Source: Hyposmocoma kahamanoa (Eukaryota > Arthropoda > Insecta > Lepidoptera > Cosmopterigidae). From it: a stretch of DNA of 64,000 nucleotides. Position numbers and translations under genes: made by a program. The stretch spans positions 7,759,012-7,823,011 of the forward strand of contig NW_020654810.1 in NCBI RefSeq assembly GCF_003589595.1, given 5' to 3'. The notes beneath the pieces were generated by a model. The model was not told the origin of the DNA and ran no database searches. It saw only the letters and a list, made by a program, of their open reading frames with translations. Positions 1 to 11,258 of this stretch are shown here, in pieces. Position 1 is the first letter of the stretch, and each line of letters opens with the position of its first letter.

Positions 1-639
1 AATTCAAAGAACCTATTGCAATAAAACGGCAATTTCATACTTTAACTAATACTCGTTTTTTTTTCAAAACTCGTATCAAATGGCCATTTTTCAAGTAGGT
101 ATACCTTTTTAATAAAAAAAAAATTTGGAAACCTTTGATCTGAACCCGGTCAAGGGTACAGGGTACCCCGTGTATGAAAACATTGATGCGTGTTGATGCG
201 TCGAATGACAAACAAACATTCATTTTTGTATGTAGTTAAAATCCAATAAAAAGTTTATCCGTAGGTTTCTCTCAAAGATCAATTTTTCTCTGTAGGTTTC
301 TCTCAAAGATCAACCTACAGAGAATATACTACATCACAGTACATTTTCTGAGTAAATTGTTTGCGGAACACTTTTCTATTGTTTCTAGCTAGCCTAATCG
401 CAAAGTTTTCTATGAAATATAAACTATGTGCCAGGGAGAAGTATACTTTGCGCTATATCATATACCTATGTTTATATGATCTGACATCTAGGTTCAACTG
501 TATGTACACGTAAAACATAGTCTAATAAAGACTTCATATCCATGGCTTTCTGGTATAGTGACCAATGTCAAAGGTATTTCGTTGATCAGGAAGATGGTTT
601 AAAAAACTGAGATATGTCTGCCACTCAAAATTGACACAT
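1..639. other. No gene seen; short tandem duplication
   Basis: AT-rich DNA without a convincing coding frame. A block around GTAGGTTTCTCTCAAAGATC is repeated with a period of about 30 bases at 261-314. Confidence 0.5.
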
Positions 640-838
640 TGTAGATCATCTCAACGTTCACCGGGGCGAGTGGTGAAACTTAGCAGGAGCCACGAACCGG
701 CACCGGTGAGAGAGGGGTTTTAGTGGGTAAGCCTCCGAGGATCTATCGCGCGAGTTTTTCTCGCCGGGTGGGTCCAAGGAGGAGAGTCCCACATTACCCC
801 GCCATGTCTTCGCCCGCGGCGGGGTGTCCATAATGCAT
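640..838. repeat. GC-rich repeat-like island
   Basis: A sharply GC-rich block (ggggttttagtgggtaagcc near 715; gcccgcggcggggtgtccat near 811) in AT-rich DNA. Its character resembles 3' untranslated regions of lepidopteran non-LTR elements, but no coding part is left to prove it. Confidence 0.3.
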
Positions 839-1540
839 TTTTCTGTGTATATAAAAAAAGATTATTTTATCCAATGAAAATCTCAGTGTCACAATGAAAT
901 TTAGCATTTTCTGAACAAATCTGTAATTTAAAAAAATAAGTCATAAAGGAACTACTTTTGATTGGGCCACTATTCTTGGAAAGCAGCGATATACAGGATT
1001 CTCAAAATTGGCCTATCATAAATTTATCAAAGTATAGTAGGATGTTAAGACAAATCGCTTACTTGATCCGTATTTAATGAGAGCCATGAAACCGCAATTT
1101 AATTCAACTTAAAATTAATTTGTCTCCAACGTCTCCTCAATTGGAAGGGAAAGGTAGACGCCATTTTTATTTTAGTCGCGCTCGTTCTGATCGTTCGTCA
1201 TCTCACTTTCTTCGCTTTATAATCAAATTTGGGACCAATATGAAGTCCAACAAAAGCGGAAAATACGTATCTGAATTCCAAACGCAATTTCGTTCAATCG
1301 TAACAAGTAAAAATTGGTAAAATAAATACAACGCCCTAACTTCGTTGCCTGTTTTAATTTGTAACGGTCGAGTCGCGAGTGTAATTGCTCGCGTGTAATT
1401 CAACGATGTTATTTCCGTTTACATTTGTCTCTGACCTAATACCCATAATTTCCTAGAGATCAAACAAATGTCTAGCTCCTAATAAGCACTTCAATCTCTC
1501 GGTTAAGGTAGGTAGTTAAAATTTTATTTGATACTCAGTT
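839..1540. other. No gene seen
   Basis: AT-rich sequence. The small open frames at 1120-1403 on both strands have no recognisable motif or splice context. Confidence 0.5.
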
Positions 1541-1722
1541 TTTTTTTGTAGCACCAAGTGCCGGGACGAACAAGTCGTGCGCCTGGTGTTAAGAGACACG
1601 CCTGTTCATAGCAGTTGCAGTGCCACTCAGAACTTTAAATGGACCTGAGGGAAGCTTCCGATGACACCCGGAGACATAAGTTGACAAGTCTCATGTGTCT
1701 GTAATTTCACCAGCATTCAGAA
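1541..1722 (-). repeat. Family A repeat, 5'-truncated copy
   Basis: Minus-strand copy. T-run (the A tail) at 1540-1548, then the complement of the family 3' end (gacgaacaagtcgtgcgcct near 1565) and of the middle part (agacataagttgacaagtct). It breaks off after aatttcaccagca. Confidence 0.8.
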
Positions 1723-2583
1723 CCTCTACCATGAGCTTAGTATGACAGCTGTTATTAGCGATCGGTAAAGTATTTATATGTACTGAGCCCTCTAGCGACG
1801 ATTGTGGCTATAAACTCATGGTAAAGGTACTACAGTATATATTTATAAAATCTTTTTTTTTATAGAAATAAATAAATATTATTATCATTTGAGACCTGTG
1901 TCCCGCAGTCACATGTGTGTATTTACGGTAATGCTGAATATATCTTTATTGAGTTGATACCAAACAAAATAAACAAGAGACATAAGAGGGAGTGTTGTAT
2001 GAGTGCGACGGTGTTGTGGTAGGTGAACCACACCCTGGAGTCAGTTAATGATGTCGCGAAGCGCCCACAATTTACACATATCAAATAAGCACAGATATAA
2101 CTTCATGTATGCATGTTTAGTTTGTGTTTAGTGACCTATTTAGTTAAGCTTGCACGATAACCACGAGTTAACTGTGTGTGGAATGTCGCTTCAAGAGGCA
2201 GGTCGTGTACACCTGAGTGGAAAAATGCACGGATAGCGTCGCTAGCAAATAAGACTCAATTTATTCCAACATTCTCGGAACCATTTATAATATTTTTATA
2301 GGTACCTAAAGGAAATTTGTGCGTTGTATAATTGACGCGATTTTTTGAAATATGTGTAATGATGATATAAATAACATAATATGTCTTTATGCTGTGAAAA
2401 AATGTTCTTATTCGCTGCGGACGTACATATAATTCACGGCACATTTATACATTTCACGGTCTCTAGTCCCCAGTATGTTTAAAATTAACTAAACGGAGTA
2501 ACATTGTCGTAAATTGAATTTTGCCCTCCTTGTCATAACTAACGATTCTGCATTTTGGTAACTTTCGAGATATTAGCACCTTT
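1723..2583. other. No gene seen
   Basis: AT-rich intergenic or intronic DNA without recognised repeat or coding signal, apart from short A/T runs. Confidence 0.45.
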
Positions 2584-2886
2584 CAGCAGCAATAGAGGTC
2601 CTTGTGAGAGAGTTCGTCCAGGAAAGTATTGCCACCTTACCTATTTCTGTCGCGAAGCAATAATGTGAGCATTACTTCGTTTCTGTTTTGAAGGATAAGG
2701 AGTGCCGGTGAAATTACAGGCACGTGGGACTTGTCAACTCATCTCTCAGGATCACAGGCGCAGTGGCAGCATCTCTCAGATTTTTGCGATTTAAAGCATT
2801 GAGTGGCACTGCACTGCCGTGGACAGGCGTGTCGCTTAACACCTGGCGCACGACCTGTTCGTCCCGTCACTTGGTAGCATAAAATG
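2584..2886 (+). repeat. Family A repeat, near full-length
   Basis: Plus-strand copy from the 5' block (agaggtccttgtgagagagt) through gtaatgtgagcattact, gaaattacaggcacgtggga and gcgatttaaagca to cgtcccgtcacttggtagca and a short A-rich tail. It defines the unit length of about 300 bases. No coding frame is shared between copies. Confidence 0.88.
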
Positions 2887-3515
2887 AAAAGTCATGAAGT
2901 TTATGTCAAAGTACAGTAAAATATCGTTTTTATTTTAATGTCTGTAAGTTCACTTCGCTCGTTAAATATGTTCTTATTTCTTTAATAAGTCGATTATACA
3001 ATTGAAGATATGCTTTTCTTGACTATTCAATCTTATATCTGTATTTTGGAAAACACAAATAGATACATATTTAATCCATACCATTTGTCTTACTGACTTA
3101 ATAATGCAAATTAATTTATCTACAAAGTTCGGTTCCAAATGTTATATTTGTATTACAATTTATTTAATCACAACTGAGAGTTAAGTTTTAATTCGAGTTT
3201 TTATAAAAGTTCGCGCGTCTCTTATTAGCATTTCTCTTATTCGACCTTTTTGGAGCTCGGTAACTCTTTCGTACCTTAATTAGGGTCTCCTTAAAATGGG
3301 GATCTCAACAAAAATACAACAAAAAACATACCAAAAATAAAATGTGTGAAGATGCGATGGATGATGCGAGTGGAAGAAGCGAAAGTGGTTTGTCAGCAGG
3401 CGTAGCGAGTGGAGGTTCGTGGTATCTTGTCTCGCCCAGTGGGAGACGAGCGTGATGGTATGTATTGGTTACTATGATATATTGAGATAGAGCCATACAA
3501 ATCTAAAGATACAAT
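2887..3515. other. No gene seen
   Basis: AT-rich DNA. The 63-residue minus frame at 3305-3496 has no recognisable domain. Confidence 0.45.
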
Positions 3516-3667
3516 TATACCTTGTCTGTATTCTACAGGATATATCACGGAGAGTATACCATGGAGTTGCTCGATTTAATTCTTCTTTCACCTTTCCATC
3601 ATCGGAGGACTAGACAGGCCCTATTCCAAAGATTCGCACGAAGCCTTACACTTCCACTTTTATATGT
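3516..3667 (+). pseudogene. Non-LTR retrotransposon remnant, left part
   Basis: The frame reads LSVFYRIYHGEYTMELLDLI then SPFHHRRTRQALFQRF. This is the pattern found downstream of the reverse transcriptase in many arthropod non-LTR elements (LSVFYRxYHGxC...HHR). It is interrupted at about 3668 by a family A insertion, and the expected continuation appears again at about 4149. Confidence 0.65.
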
Positions 3668-3668
3668 C

Positions 3669-4148
3669 GTAGTAGCAGCAGTAGAACTCCTTGTAAAAGA
3701 GTTCGTCCAGGGAAGTACTGTCACCTTACTTGTTTCTGTCGCCAAGAAGTAATGTAAGCATTACTGTGTTCCGGTTTTGAACGGTAAGGGTGCTGGTGAA
3801 ATAATAATAATAATAACGCACACACTCAACATAGCCCCGCACTAGGGAAACCCTGTGTCGCGGGTGCCATGGACACACACATAGACAACCACAAATTACA
3901 CCCAAACTCACGAGAGAAATAAATGTAGGTCATACAAATATTTCTCCCGGCCCGGGAATCGAACCTGGGACCTCTGCGTGGCAGTCCGGCATGGTAACCG
4001 TTGGGCCACTGAGGCAGTTATTTATAAATAACAGGCACATGGGACTTGTCAACTTATGTCTCAGGGCGACGGGCGCAGTGGCAGTGCCATCAGGCGCACG
4101 ACTCTTTCGTTCCGTCTTTTGGTGTTATTAAAAAAAAGGAAAAAAAAA
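3669..4148 (+). repeat. Family A repeat, split by a SINE
   Basis: The 5' half (3669-3804) ends at ggtgctggtgaaat. The 3' half resumes at 4026 with aacaggcacatgggacttgt and ends in an A-rich tail after cttttggtgttatt. A minus-strand SINE1 lies between the halves. The copy itself sits inside a decayed LINE, giving three layers of insertion. Confidence 0.88.
3805..4025 (-). repeat. SINE1, tRNA-derived, nested in family A
   Basis: Read on the minus strand it has an A-box-like TGGCCCAACGGTTACC, a B box GGTTCGATTCC near 3960, a shared body (gagaaataaatgtaggtcat on the plus strand) and an (ATT)n tail at 3801-3815. AAATAA flanks both sides (3799-3804 and 4026-4031), a plausible short target duplication. 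Confidence 0.88.
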
Positions 4149-4330
4149 TGGCGAACTGCTATAGAGTGGAATTCCTAGCCTGCAGACGTATTCCCCTGCA
4201 CGCTATAACTTGGGCCTTTTCAATGCGCGAGTGAATAGGCATTATTTAGATATGCATGCTCCATCGTCGACCTCATCGTCTTCTTCCATCAAGTGAATTG
4301 GAGGTCAAATGCGCACTTATTGTGTCATAA
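4149..4330 (+). pseudogene. Non-LTR retrotransposon remnant, right part
   Basis: It encodes YNLGLFNARVNRHYLDMHAP after a Pro-rich stretch, matching the C-terminal pattern FPExYNLGxFKxRVNRHL of non-LTR ORF2 proteins. Ser codons and a short 3' untranslated part follow. The same pattern recurs on the minus strand at 43.6-43.8 kb. Frames are broken. Confidence 0.6.
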
Positions 4331-4927
4331 AAAAAACTAATATACCAATAATATTTACAAAGTGTGCCAAAAGCTGACTGTACATGTACCAGTCGTCGGC
4401 TTACTTCGGCATTTATAGAGCGTCCTCTCCATCAGTCATACGTGTGTGATATTTTGTCGCTAATTTGTCATTCGTTGATCAACTAGTTGATAGTTTTTTT
4501 CCAAAGCTTAATGTAAACATTTACGGTCTGGCATTTGCTTAGTTTTTATTAGTATACAGTGGTATGGTGGATAAACAACTAATAAAATAAAATTATAATT
4601 TAGATATAAATAACTTATATGTATGCCTAACTTCTATAAACATTGAATAGACTGCTTACTCCTTATGCGTAATGTACGTAACACGAAAATAAATATCTCA
4701 GACTCTTGTTACGGCAGTACTAATAGCGAAATAACTGATTAGAGCTCTCTAATAGGCTATTAAATAACTCCTGACCCAAGTTTAAAAGCCGTCTTAAGTG
4801 GTTTTGAAATAATAAGAACCTGAAATGGATATTGTAATTATCAGAGATCGCAGTAGGCAGTGTATATTTACCTAAACTTCTAGAAGAAATTAACATAGTG
4901 TGTATAATAATTATAATGTATATAATT
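4331..4927. other. No gene seen
   Basis: AT-rich DNA without recognised repeat or coding frame. Confidence 0.45.
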
Positions 4928-5228
4928 AGTAGCTGTAGAGCTCCTTGTGAAAGAATACGTCCAGGGTAGTACTGCCACCGTACCTATTTCTGCCGCCAAG
5001 CAGTAATGTCAACATTACTGTGTTTCGGTTTTGAAGGGTAAGGGTGCTGTTGAAATTACAGGCACATGGGCTTGTCTTACGTCTCAGGGTGACGGGTGCA
5101 GTGCGCAGGGCGCATCTTTGCAATTTAAAGCTCTGAATGGCACTGTAACTGTTATGGACAACCGTGTAGTTTACCATCAGGCGCACGACTTGTTTGTGCC
5201 GTCCCTTGATGTTATGAAAAAAAAAAAC
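4928..5228 (+). repeat. Family A repeat, near full-length
   Basis: Complete from gtagagctccttgtgaaaga to a ten-base A run after cttgatgttatg. It lost part of the gtcaacttatgtc block. The 152-residue open frame that reads through it is a chance product. Confidence 0.88.
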
Positions 5229-5819
5229 CTGAAACCCCGGAAATGTTGTATTGTATTTTATGTTACATTTTTGTGTGTAACTAGCTTTTACTTAACTACG
5301 ATCGTGTATTTATACGAAAATTATTCTTTATTACACTTACACAGAGTTACTTGTAAAATGATAACAACCTCGCAGAATTATATTACTAACATAATAAACA
5401 ATAACTTTTGTTCCATGACTTTTACGAAATATGTTAAATTTACTAAAAATTTCTTTCAAATTTTGGTTGTACTATCTAACACTTTTTAGATATATATTTT
5501 TAGTAGTAAGGTAATAACTTCAAACGTCCAAGCGTCCAGCCCGACGACCCGACCTCCGTTCCTGCGTTTTATGCTAGCGTTTTCTTTTGTTACCGCACAG
5601 AATTATCACCGTTTACAGCCGTCTACTTAATTATGTGGTCTGTGACTTAAATATATTTATTTTTGTGCGAAAGTAAAATGTGATGAATTATTAAAAGTCA
5701 TGAAACAAAAGTTGTAGTTTATGATGATAATAATATAGTTGTGGGATGCTGTTACATTTGTTAGCGAAACTATGGACATTACTTTCGAAACGTCGTGGTT
5801 AACAAAATATGTTTTTATA
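5229..5819. other. No gene seen
   Basis: AT-rich DNA without coding signal, apart from a slightly GC-richer patch near 5525-5580. Confidence 0.45.
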
Positions 5820-6039
5820 ACTGCCTCGGTGGCCGAACGATTACCATGCCTGACTGCCACGCAGAGGTTGCAGGTTCGATTCCCGGGCCGGGAGAAATAT
5901 TTGTATGGCCTACATTTATTTTTCTCATGAGTTTGGGTGTAATTTGTGGTTGTCTATGTGTGTGTCCATGGCACCCGCGACACAAGGTTTCCCTAGTGCG
6001 GGGCTATGTTGAGTGTGTACGTTATTATTATTATTATAC
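5820..6039 (+). repeat. SINE1, full-length
   Basis: tRNA-derived head with A box TGGCCGAACGATTACC and B box GGTTCGATTCC (5872-5882). The body has gtttgggtgtaatttgtggt and ggtttccctagtgcggggct, and the tail is (ATT)n at 6021-6037. It is the best reference copy of this family in the window. Confidence 0.9.
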
Positions 6040-6414
6040 ACGATTAAGTCCTGAATTTGAAATGACATAATGTGTGAAAATCGTGAAAGTTTGTGAACCT
6101 TGCAATGACTCCGGAATTTCAGAGGGAGGTATTATCCACTCTATATGTTTTACCCATGTATTACCTGAAATTTAGCTCGTATTATACCTATTCAGATCTC
6201 TGGTAATTAATTATACATACAATGGTATATAAGGGTTTTTAGTGTTAAAAGTAGATAGCCGTACATACCTTATCTATACAACTTTTACGGGATGAAGCTT
6301 ACTTTGTGTAATTAATTTAGAACTTCAAAATGGCTGGAATAATAGCACCTGATGTTTCGTTTCTGAAAGTAGATGACAAGTATTGTGATCATTTTCAAAC
6401 TCTTTATAGTTCGT
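6040..6414. other. No gene seen
   Basis: AT-rich spacer without recognisable features. Confidence 0.4.
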
Positions 6415-6715
6415 CATATAAATGTGGAAGCGAAACGCTTCGTGCGATTCCGAGTCACCTATAAGCCTTTTGGCACGCTTGATGACGCTCGATTTAATCC
6501 TAGGTGGCCAGTTGGTATGTAGCAGAGCCATCCTATAGGTGGCATCAGTACTCCATAACCGACCGGACTTGTGCTTGGTACAGCTGAAGCAACTGTCCCG
6601 GTGTGAACTGTGTCGGTAAGGACGGTCACTATAATCAAAACTAATGTCGAAAGATATGGGGCTGTCCCGGTGTGAAGTAACGCCTCACCTTGGACAGGAT
6701 GCCAAGCTTTTTGGC
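6415..6715 (-). pseudogene. Non-LTR reverse transcriptase C-terminal remnant
   Basis: On the minus strand, frames give KKLGILSKVRRYFTPGQ, then FTPGQLLQLYQAQVRSVMEY, then RAKRLIGDSESHEAFRFH. This is the thumb and post-RT pattern of jockey/CR1-like elements (LGILxKVRxYF, LYxAQVRSxMEY, IQxRAxRLI). Stops and frameshifts make it dead. The FTPGQ segment occurs twice, so there is an internal duplication near 6590-6680. Confidence 0.78.
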
Positions 6716-7498
6716 TGCATTTTAAATACCTGAGCTTGCTTCTATAGTAAGAGAGTATATTTTGCTTCTAAAAGTAAAAGGCATATATTTAAACATCGTG
6801 CAATGAATTTTGTAGGCACACCTCTCTTCTACCTCACACGTCATCCACAATACCATTTCGTCTTGAATATTTACAAATGGAATACTTAGAAATTAAATGC
6901 GTTTAATTTAAGTATTAAGTTTATAGAGCTCTCTTTTTAGCGTCACCGTAGACACTATAGCTATGGTTTATTTGGTAGAGGCGACATGCAGTCGTTGGAA
7001 GAGACAGGTATGCGCGGAACGCGGAGTCCGCCGCGGATATAATTAGCAAACTGTCCTTTGTGGCAAGCTTTCGCTGTTCCTGGAACACTCATCTTGATAG
7101 CCATCGCTACTTACACTGCTGGAATTTGAATACATCTCTGATACCAATCCTAATTATTTTTGTTATGTGATTTCCTTACAAATCGATTACAATTTAAAAA
7201 GCGATTTATTAACTTTGTAGCCTTTATATTTTTTTAGCATTAGACAAAAGGAAATCTTGAGTCTTTTATCAGGCACCATTTCATTCAGTTATTTTCTAAG
7301 CAAAGAAATTTAACAAAATTCTGAAACATTTTGACTATCTTTATGTAATTATTAGGTATGTTATTTTTAATTATATTAATATAAATGTAAATGTTAAAAT
7401 GTTGTTCTTTCACCGAACAATATATTTCAAAAACTGTATTATAAAAATCATAAAGAAACAGAGGTTCCAAATATTTAACGGTTCTTATAAAATATTAA
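6716..7498. other. No gene seen
   Basis: AT-rich DNA. A GC-richer patch lies near 7000-7035 (gcgcggaacgcggagtccgc). Confidence 0.45.
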
Positions 7499-7662
7499 TA
7501 ACATAGTATTATCGAGTTCTTAGGTTTTCGCGATTGTTACACATAGGAAATGAAACTCAACCGTGATCATGGGACCTGTGAAGGGCCCGAAACGTCGGTT
7601 TGTTTGAAAAAACAAATATACGCGATTTAAATCCGGAAAAACAGTAGTAACATAGTATTATC
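7499..7662 (-). mobile_element. Family D insertion with 15-bp target duplication and inversion
   Basis: TAACATAGTATTATC occurs exactly at 7499-7513 and 7648-7662. Between them lie the reverse complement of the family 3' end (gagttcttaggttttcgcga...) and, in opposite orientation, the upstream part (gtgatcatgggacctg...gggcccgaaacgtcgg...gcgatttaaatccgg). In the copy at 51.7 kb the same two parts are collinear. The arrangement is the one expected from twin priming during target-primed reverse transcription. It contains a hammerhead-like core (GAAACGTC at 7589-7596). Confidence 0.82.
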
Positions 7663-8120
7663 TTGTTATTTGTAATCTAGTTAAGTGTAATTTGTCATCA
7701 TTTCCTGCGAAATTGCCCTTTACTGTAATTTGTTTATACCGTTTCTTTAACAGTGATCACCATCATTTTTCGTTTTCGTTTTGTCTAATTCTAAAAAATG
7801 GAGTATAGATAAAGGAGGTGTACGACTTTGCCTCATGGTATTATTTAGGTAGTAGACGTCCCGTACTGTCCTCGTCATCATAACTAACGCATTTACATTT
7901 CGGTTACTTTCGAGATGTTAGCACCTACAGTTTTATTGTCACCTAAAAAATGTCAATTACGCCGATTTTGCTTAGCAATAAAACTGAAACTAAATAAGAT
8001 ATTAAAAAACCTTTTACTTGGGGTTGTAGATCTCGTTTCGCTGATCCCAAATATGTTAATAAGTCAATTTCGCTAAAAGTGTCGATTACAATATTTACGA
8101 CAAAGAGGGCAGCATAGTCT
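7663..8120. other. No gene seen
   Basis: AT-rich spacer. The minus frame at 7943-8194 reads mainly through a repeat. Confidence 0.45.
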
Positions 8121-8394
8121 TTAGTAGCAGTAGAGGTCCTTGTGAAAGAGTTCGTGCATGGAAGTACTGCCACCTTACCTATTTCTGCCGCCAAGCAGTA
8201 ATGTAAGCATTATTGGTGTTGGTGAAATTACAAGCGCACGGGACTTGTTATCTCAGGGTGACGGGCGTAGTGGCAGTGCCCCTCAGATCTTTGCGATTTA
8301 AGGGAGTGGTACTGCAACTGTTATGGACAGGCGTGTAGCTTACCTTCAGGTGCACGTCTTGTTCGTCCCGTTACTTGATATTATAGAAAAAAAA
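8121..8394 (+). repeat. Family A repeat
   Basis: Plus-strand copy with an internal loss (the cggttttgaaggg block is missing after gtaagcattattgg). It ends in cttgatattatag plus an A run. Confidence 0.87.
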
Positions 8395-8561
8395 TAGTCA
8401 ACAATTAGTTACAAATCTTATATGATTTGCTTCTTTTTTTTTTTCAACACTATCGTTTTAATATGATCTTTGTTTATTGTTTGGCGAAAGTAGTGTATCT
8501 TTTGCCAACGTCCGTTTTTATTGTAGTTCATGGTAATTTTTCTCGTCTGCAAGTACATGCA
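8395..8561. other. No gene seen
   Basis: AT-rich spacer. Confidence 0.4.
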
Positions 8562-9049
8562 GGGTGGAAATTTGTAATGTCACCTGAAGGGAAAGTACTC
8601 TAAATACTGGAGATAGAAATTTTTACTTAAAGGAAAAAATCCTTTATTTTTTAAAAGAAATAAAACTGCATTCATAGATTTTCGAAAATTTCTAGCAACA
8701 CGCGGGAATCGTACCCGCTTTAATCTGAAAAAATGCACCCTGCACTTTTATTGCATCGATCGATAGGGTTAATTATAAGAATAAAATCTCTCTCACAAAA
8801 TTGGTTAATTAAATGAAAAAAAAACCTTGAAATCTTAACGTATTGTAATAAAACGAAAAAAATTCGTTAAAAGATTAAATTTGTGTGTCCAAGAAAATGG
8901 AGCTCATTTCGAGCAACTAATTTAGTTTACCATTTTTTATTTAGATTTCTTTTAAAAAATGAAGGAATGTTTCCTTTAAGTAAAAATTTCTATCTCCAGT
9001 ATTTAGAGTACTTTCCCTCCAGGTAGCATTACAAATTTCCACCCGGTAT
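8562..9049. mobile_element. MITE-like element with about 100-bp terminal inverted repeats
   Basis: The left arm from gggtggaaatttgtaatg (about 8562) through ctaaatactggagatagaaa to aaaagaaat (about 8662) is matched by its reverse complement at about 8948-9049, with few differences. The centre is AT-rich and non-coding. The ends read gggtgg/ccaccc with TA-rich flanks, so a TA-type target duplication is possible. The superfamily is not assigned. Confidence 0.85.
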
Positions 9050-9746
9050 ATATTGACATTAAACCATAACGGATGCAAACGTTGAAATAAATTCGAAAAC
9101 ATCCTCTTATTGCAGTCACAATTAAATAATATTTATAATATTTTTGTATATCAAGACCATTCGCAAGAAAGTCAATAAATAAATCAATTAATAATAAAGT
9201 TACTACCTGTCACTTGATTATAATAGCGGGATAAACACATAAAACGTTCCAAAGGCATAATAAACATGTCGCCGTATTTCTAGGGCCCTTTATACGTCGA
9301 CAAATTAAGATTGTTATTCGGTGAAAATCGTCCACTTCCCTAAAAGCAATATATTTGTAGTCACAGCGCTATAAATATATGTGTTTCCTCGATATCGTAT
9401 ACCAAATTTAGAAGCAGTGACTCGTATAAACCCGATAGCTCTGAACGTCATTTCTGAAATTTCCAAAATTCAATTTTGCAAGACGTAAAACTATATTTCA
9501 ACGTGGTTTCATTTTGACATGATACCAAGTATATTATATTTGATTTTTCTATGCCGTGTAATTTGACATGCAAACCCACATTGCCGTCACGAAGCTGTTG
9601 GGTTAGAATTTATTGCCTACAAAAATTATCGAACGAAACTCAGGGTAAGAAACGTAAGAAAGGACGTAAAATCCAAAGTAAAAAAATTACAAGGCAGAAC
9701 TTCATAACATGGTTAATATCTTTTTTATATGTTATTTTTTAATACT
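9050..9746. other. No gene seen
   Basis: AT-rich DNA. The 63-residue frame at 9551-9742 is not recognised. Confidence 0.45.
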
Positions 9747-9812
9747 TAACTAGTCGTGTGCCTAGTGGTAAACGACACGCCTGTCCACAACAGGTGCCGC
9801 TCAATACTTTGT
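9747..9812 (-). repeat. Family A fragment (3' end)
   Basis: Short minus-strand piece with gtcgtgtgcctagtggtaaa and cgacacgcctgtccacaaca, ending within the ctcaatacttt part. Confidence 0.65.
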
Positions 9813-10235
9813 GACGTTGTGACCTCCTTGATCGTCATACCACCTTTTTATTTAAATTCCTTATTTTATTCTCACAGTCGTATTTAAATTCAAATTTTGA
9901 ATTGTTCCATTCTTTTGCCTCACTTTCCGATTTTGTTTCGTTCCATCGACACTCCCTGCCTGATCGCGGCAGAGAACACATCAACTTGTTTTTTTTTTTT
10001 AACCGTTTAACATTTTACTAAAAATCTCTTGTACAATATGCATTTTTAAGATAATAAGTATTGTTAAAACCGCAATAAATACTTATAAAACTGGATTTAC
10101 TACCATTACCTTTACCATTTTGAACTTTAAACTTACTAAGTACGATGTATGGAGGCTGCGGAGGCTGCGGAAGCTACTACTACATTCCATCTAACGGGAC
10201 ATAACGCCACCTGCACCAGCAACCCTCTTACAACT
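9813..10235. other. No gene seen
   Basis: Mostly AT-rich; a direct repeat of ggaggctgcgg lies at about 10150-10170. Confidence 0.4.
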
Positions 10236-10403
10236 TTAACTAGCAAAGATCTGAAGGGTACTGCCACTGCGCCCATCACCTTGAACAGTCCCATGTGCCT
10301 ATAATTTCACCAGTACCCGTACCTTTCAAAATTGAAACGCAGTAATGCTCACATTACAGCTAGGTGGCACTAATGCCCTGGACGAACTCGTTCTATAAAG
10401 AAA
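10236..10403 (-). repeat. Family A fragment
   Basis: Minus-strand internal and 5' part: gcaaagatctgaagggtact, agtcccatgtgcctataatt, acgcagtaatgctcacatta and ctggacgaactcgttct. The 3' tail part is replaced by unrelated sequence. Confidence 0.75.
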
Positions 10404-11185
10404 GTATGACAGACAGTTCGAAAAAGCATGAAAATTTAACCCAACTACATCAATTACATTATTATAAATCGACCCAAGTACATTATTATAAAATTGACGG
10501 TTACGTCCTTTCTTTCCAAAAATATAGATATGCGTATATTTCCCTTTGTTGAACAGAGAGAATATGTTAAAATATTACCTATTATTATTTGTCACGTAAA
10601 TGAAAGTAATGTAACAACAGATTTATGTGCTTAATTAGCATTTATAACAATTGGAAGTGTTTGTCCCATTTAGAAAGCAGATTTTGAGTGAAAAATAGCT
10701 ATAAAAGTTGACAATAAGCTAAGAACTTTCGCTATTATTGTCTGATATACCTATGGGAGAATGAGTCCGTCCATGGCCGAAAGGCGTGGAGATTCAATCA
10801 CTTTCCATTGAACCAGATAAATTAATCTATAGATAAAACTTGATTAGATTACCTTTTAGAGTGTGTAACTTTAACAGGATTTTCATTGATTAACCGAAAA
10901 CTTCCAAATTCCATTTATTAGATAAGTTTCCGTTCACCATATCAACATATCAACGGACATTTTAATAGCCTGTGTTTAAAAATGACTGCTAACCTTTCTG
11001 GTCTTTCCGTTAAAGCAATCAATTGTATAATAGATTGTGCCGTTCCTTATTTCTCGTTTTTTATTGGTAGTGCTTCCCAATAATGCAAAGCAAAAGTTAT
11101 GCTTTTTTTAAAGTAAAATGATTGACTTTTCGCCTCAACCACACCTGATAACAAGCGTTGATGTAGCTGACGGCGGTATTAAAAC
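10404..11185. other. No gene seen
   Basis: AT-rich DNA without recognised features. Confidence 0.45.
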
Positions 11186-11258
11186 CCTTTTTTAACCGAT
11201 TTCAAAAAAAGAGGAAATTCTCAAGTCTACTGTCTTTTTTGTGTATGTTGTACCTATG
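11186..11258 (+). repeat. Family E fragment (5' end)
   Basis: Starts ttttttaaccgatttcaaaa, as in the complete copies at 11881 and 42201, and stops after about 70 bases where a family A copy begins. Confidence 0.6.

Noticed and set aside
5031..5489. 152-residue frame as a gene
   Set aside because: It starts inside a family A copy and continues into AT-rich spacer.
4926..8194. Similar minus-strand peptides over several family A copies as a protein family
   Set aside because: The likeness comes from the shared repeat sequence. The frames open and close at random positions and none is complete.
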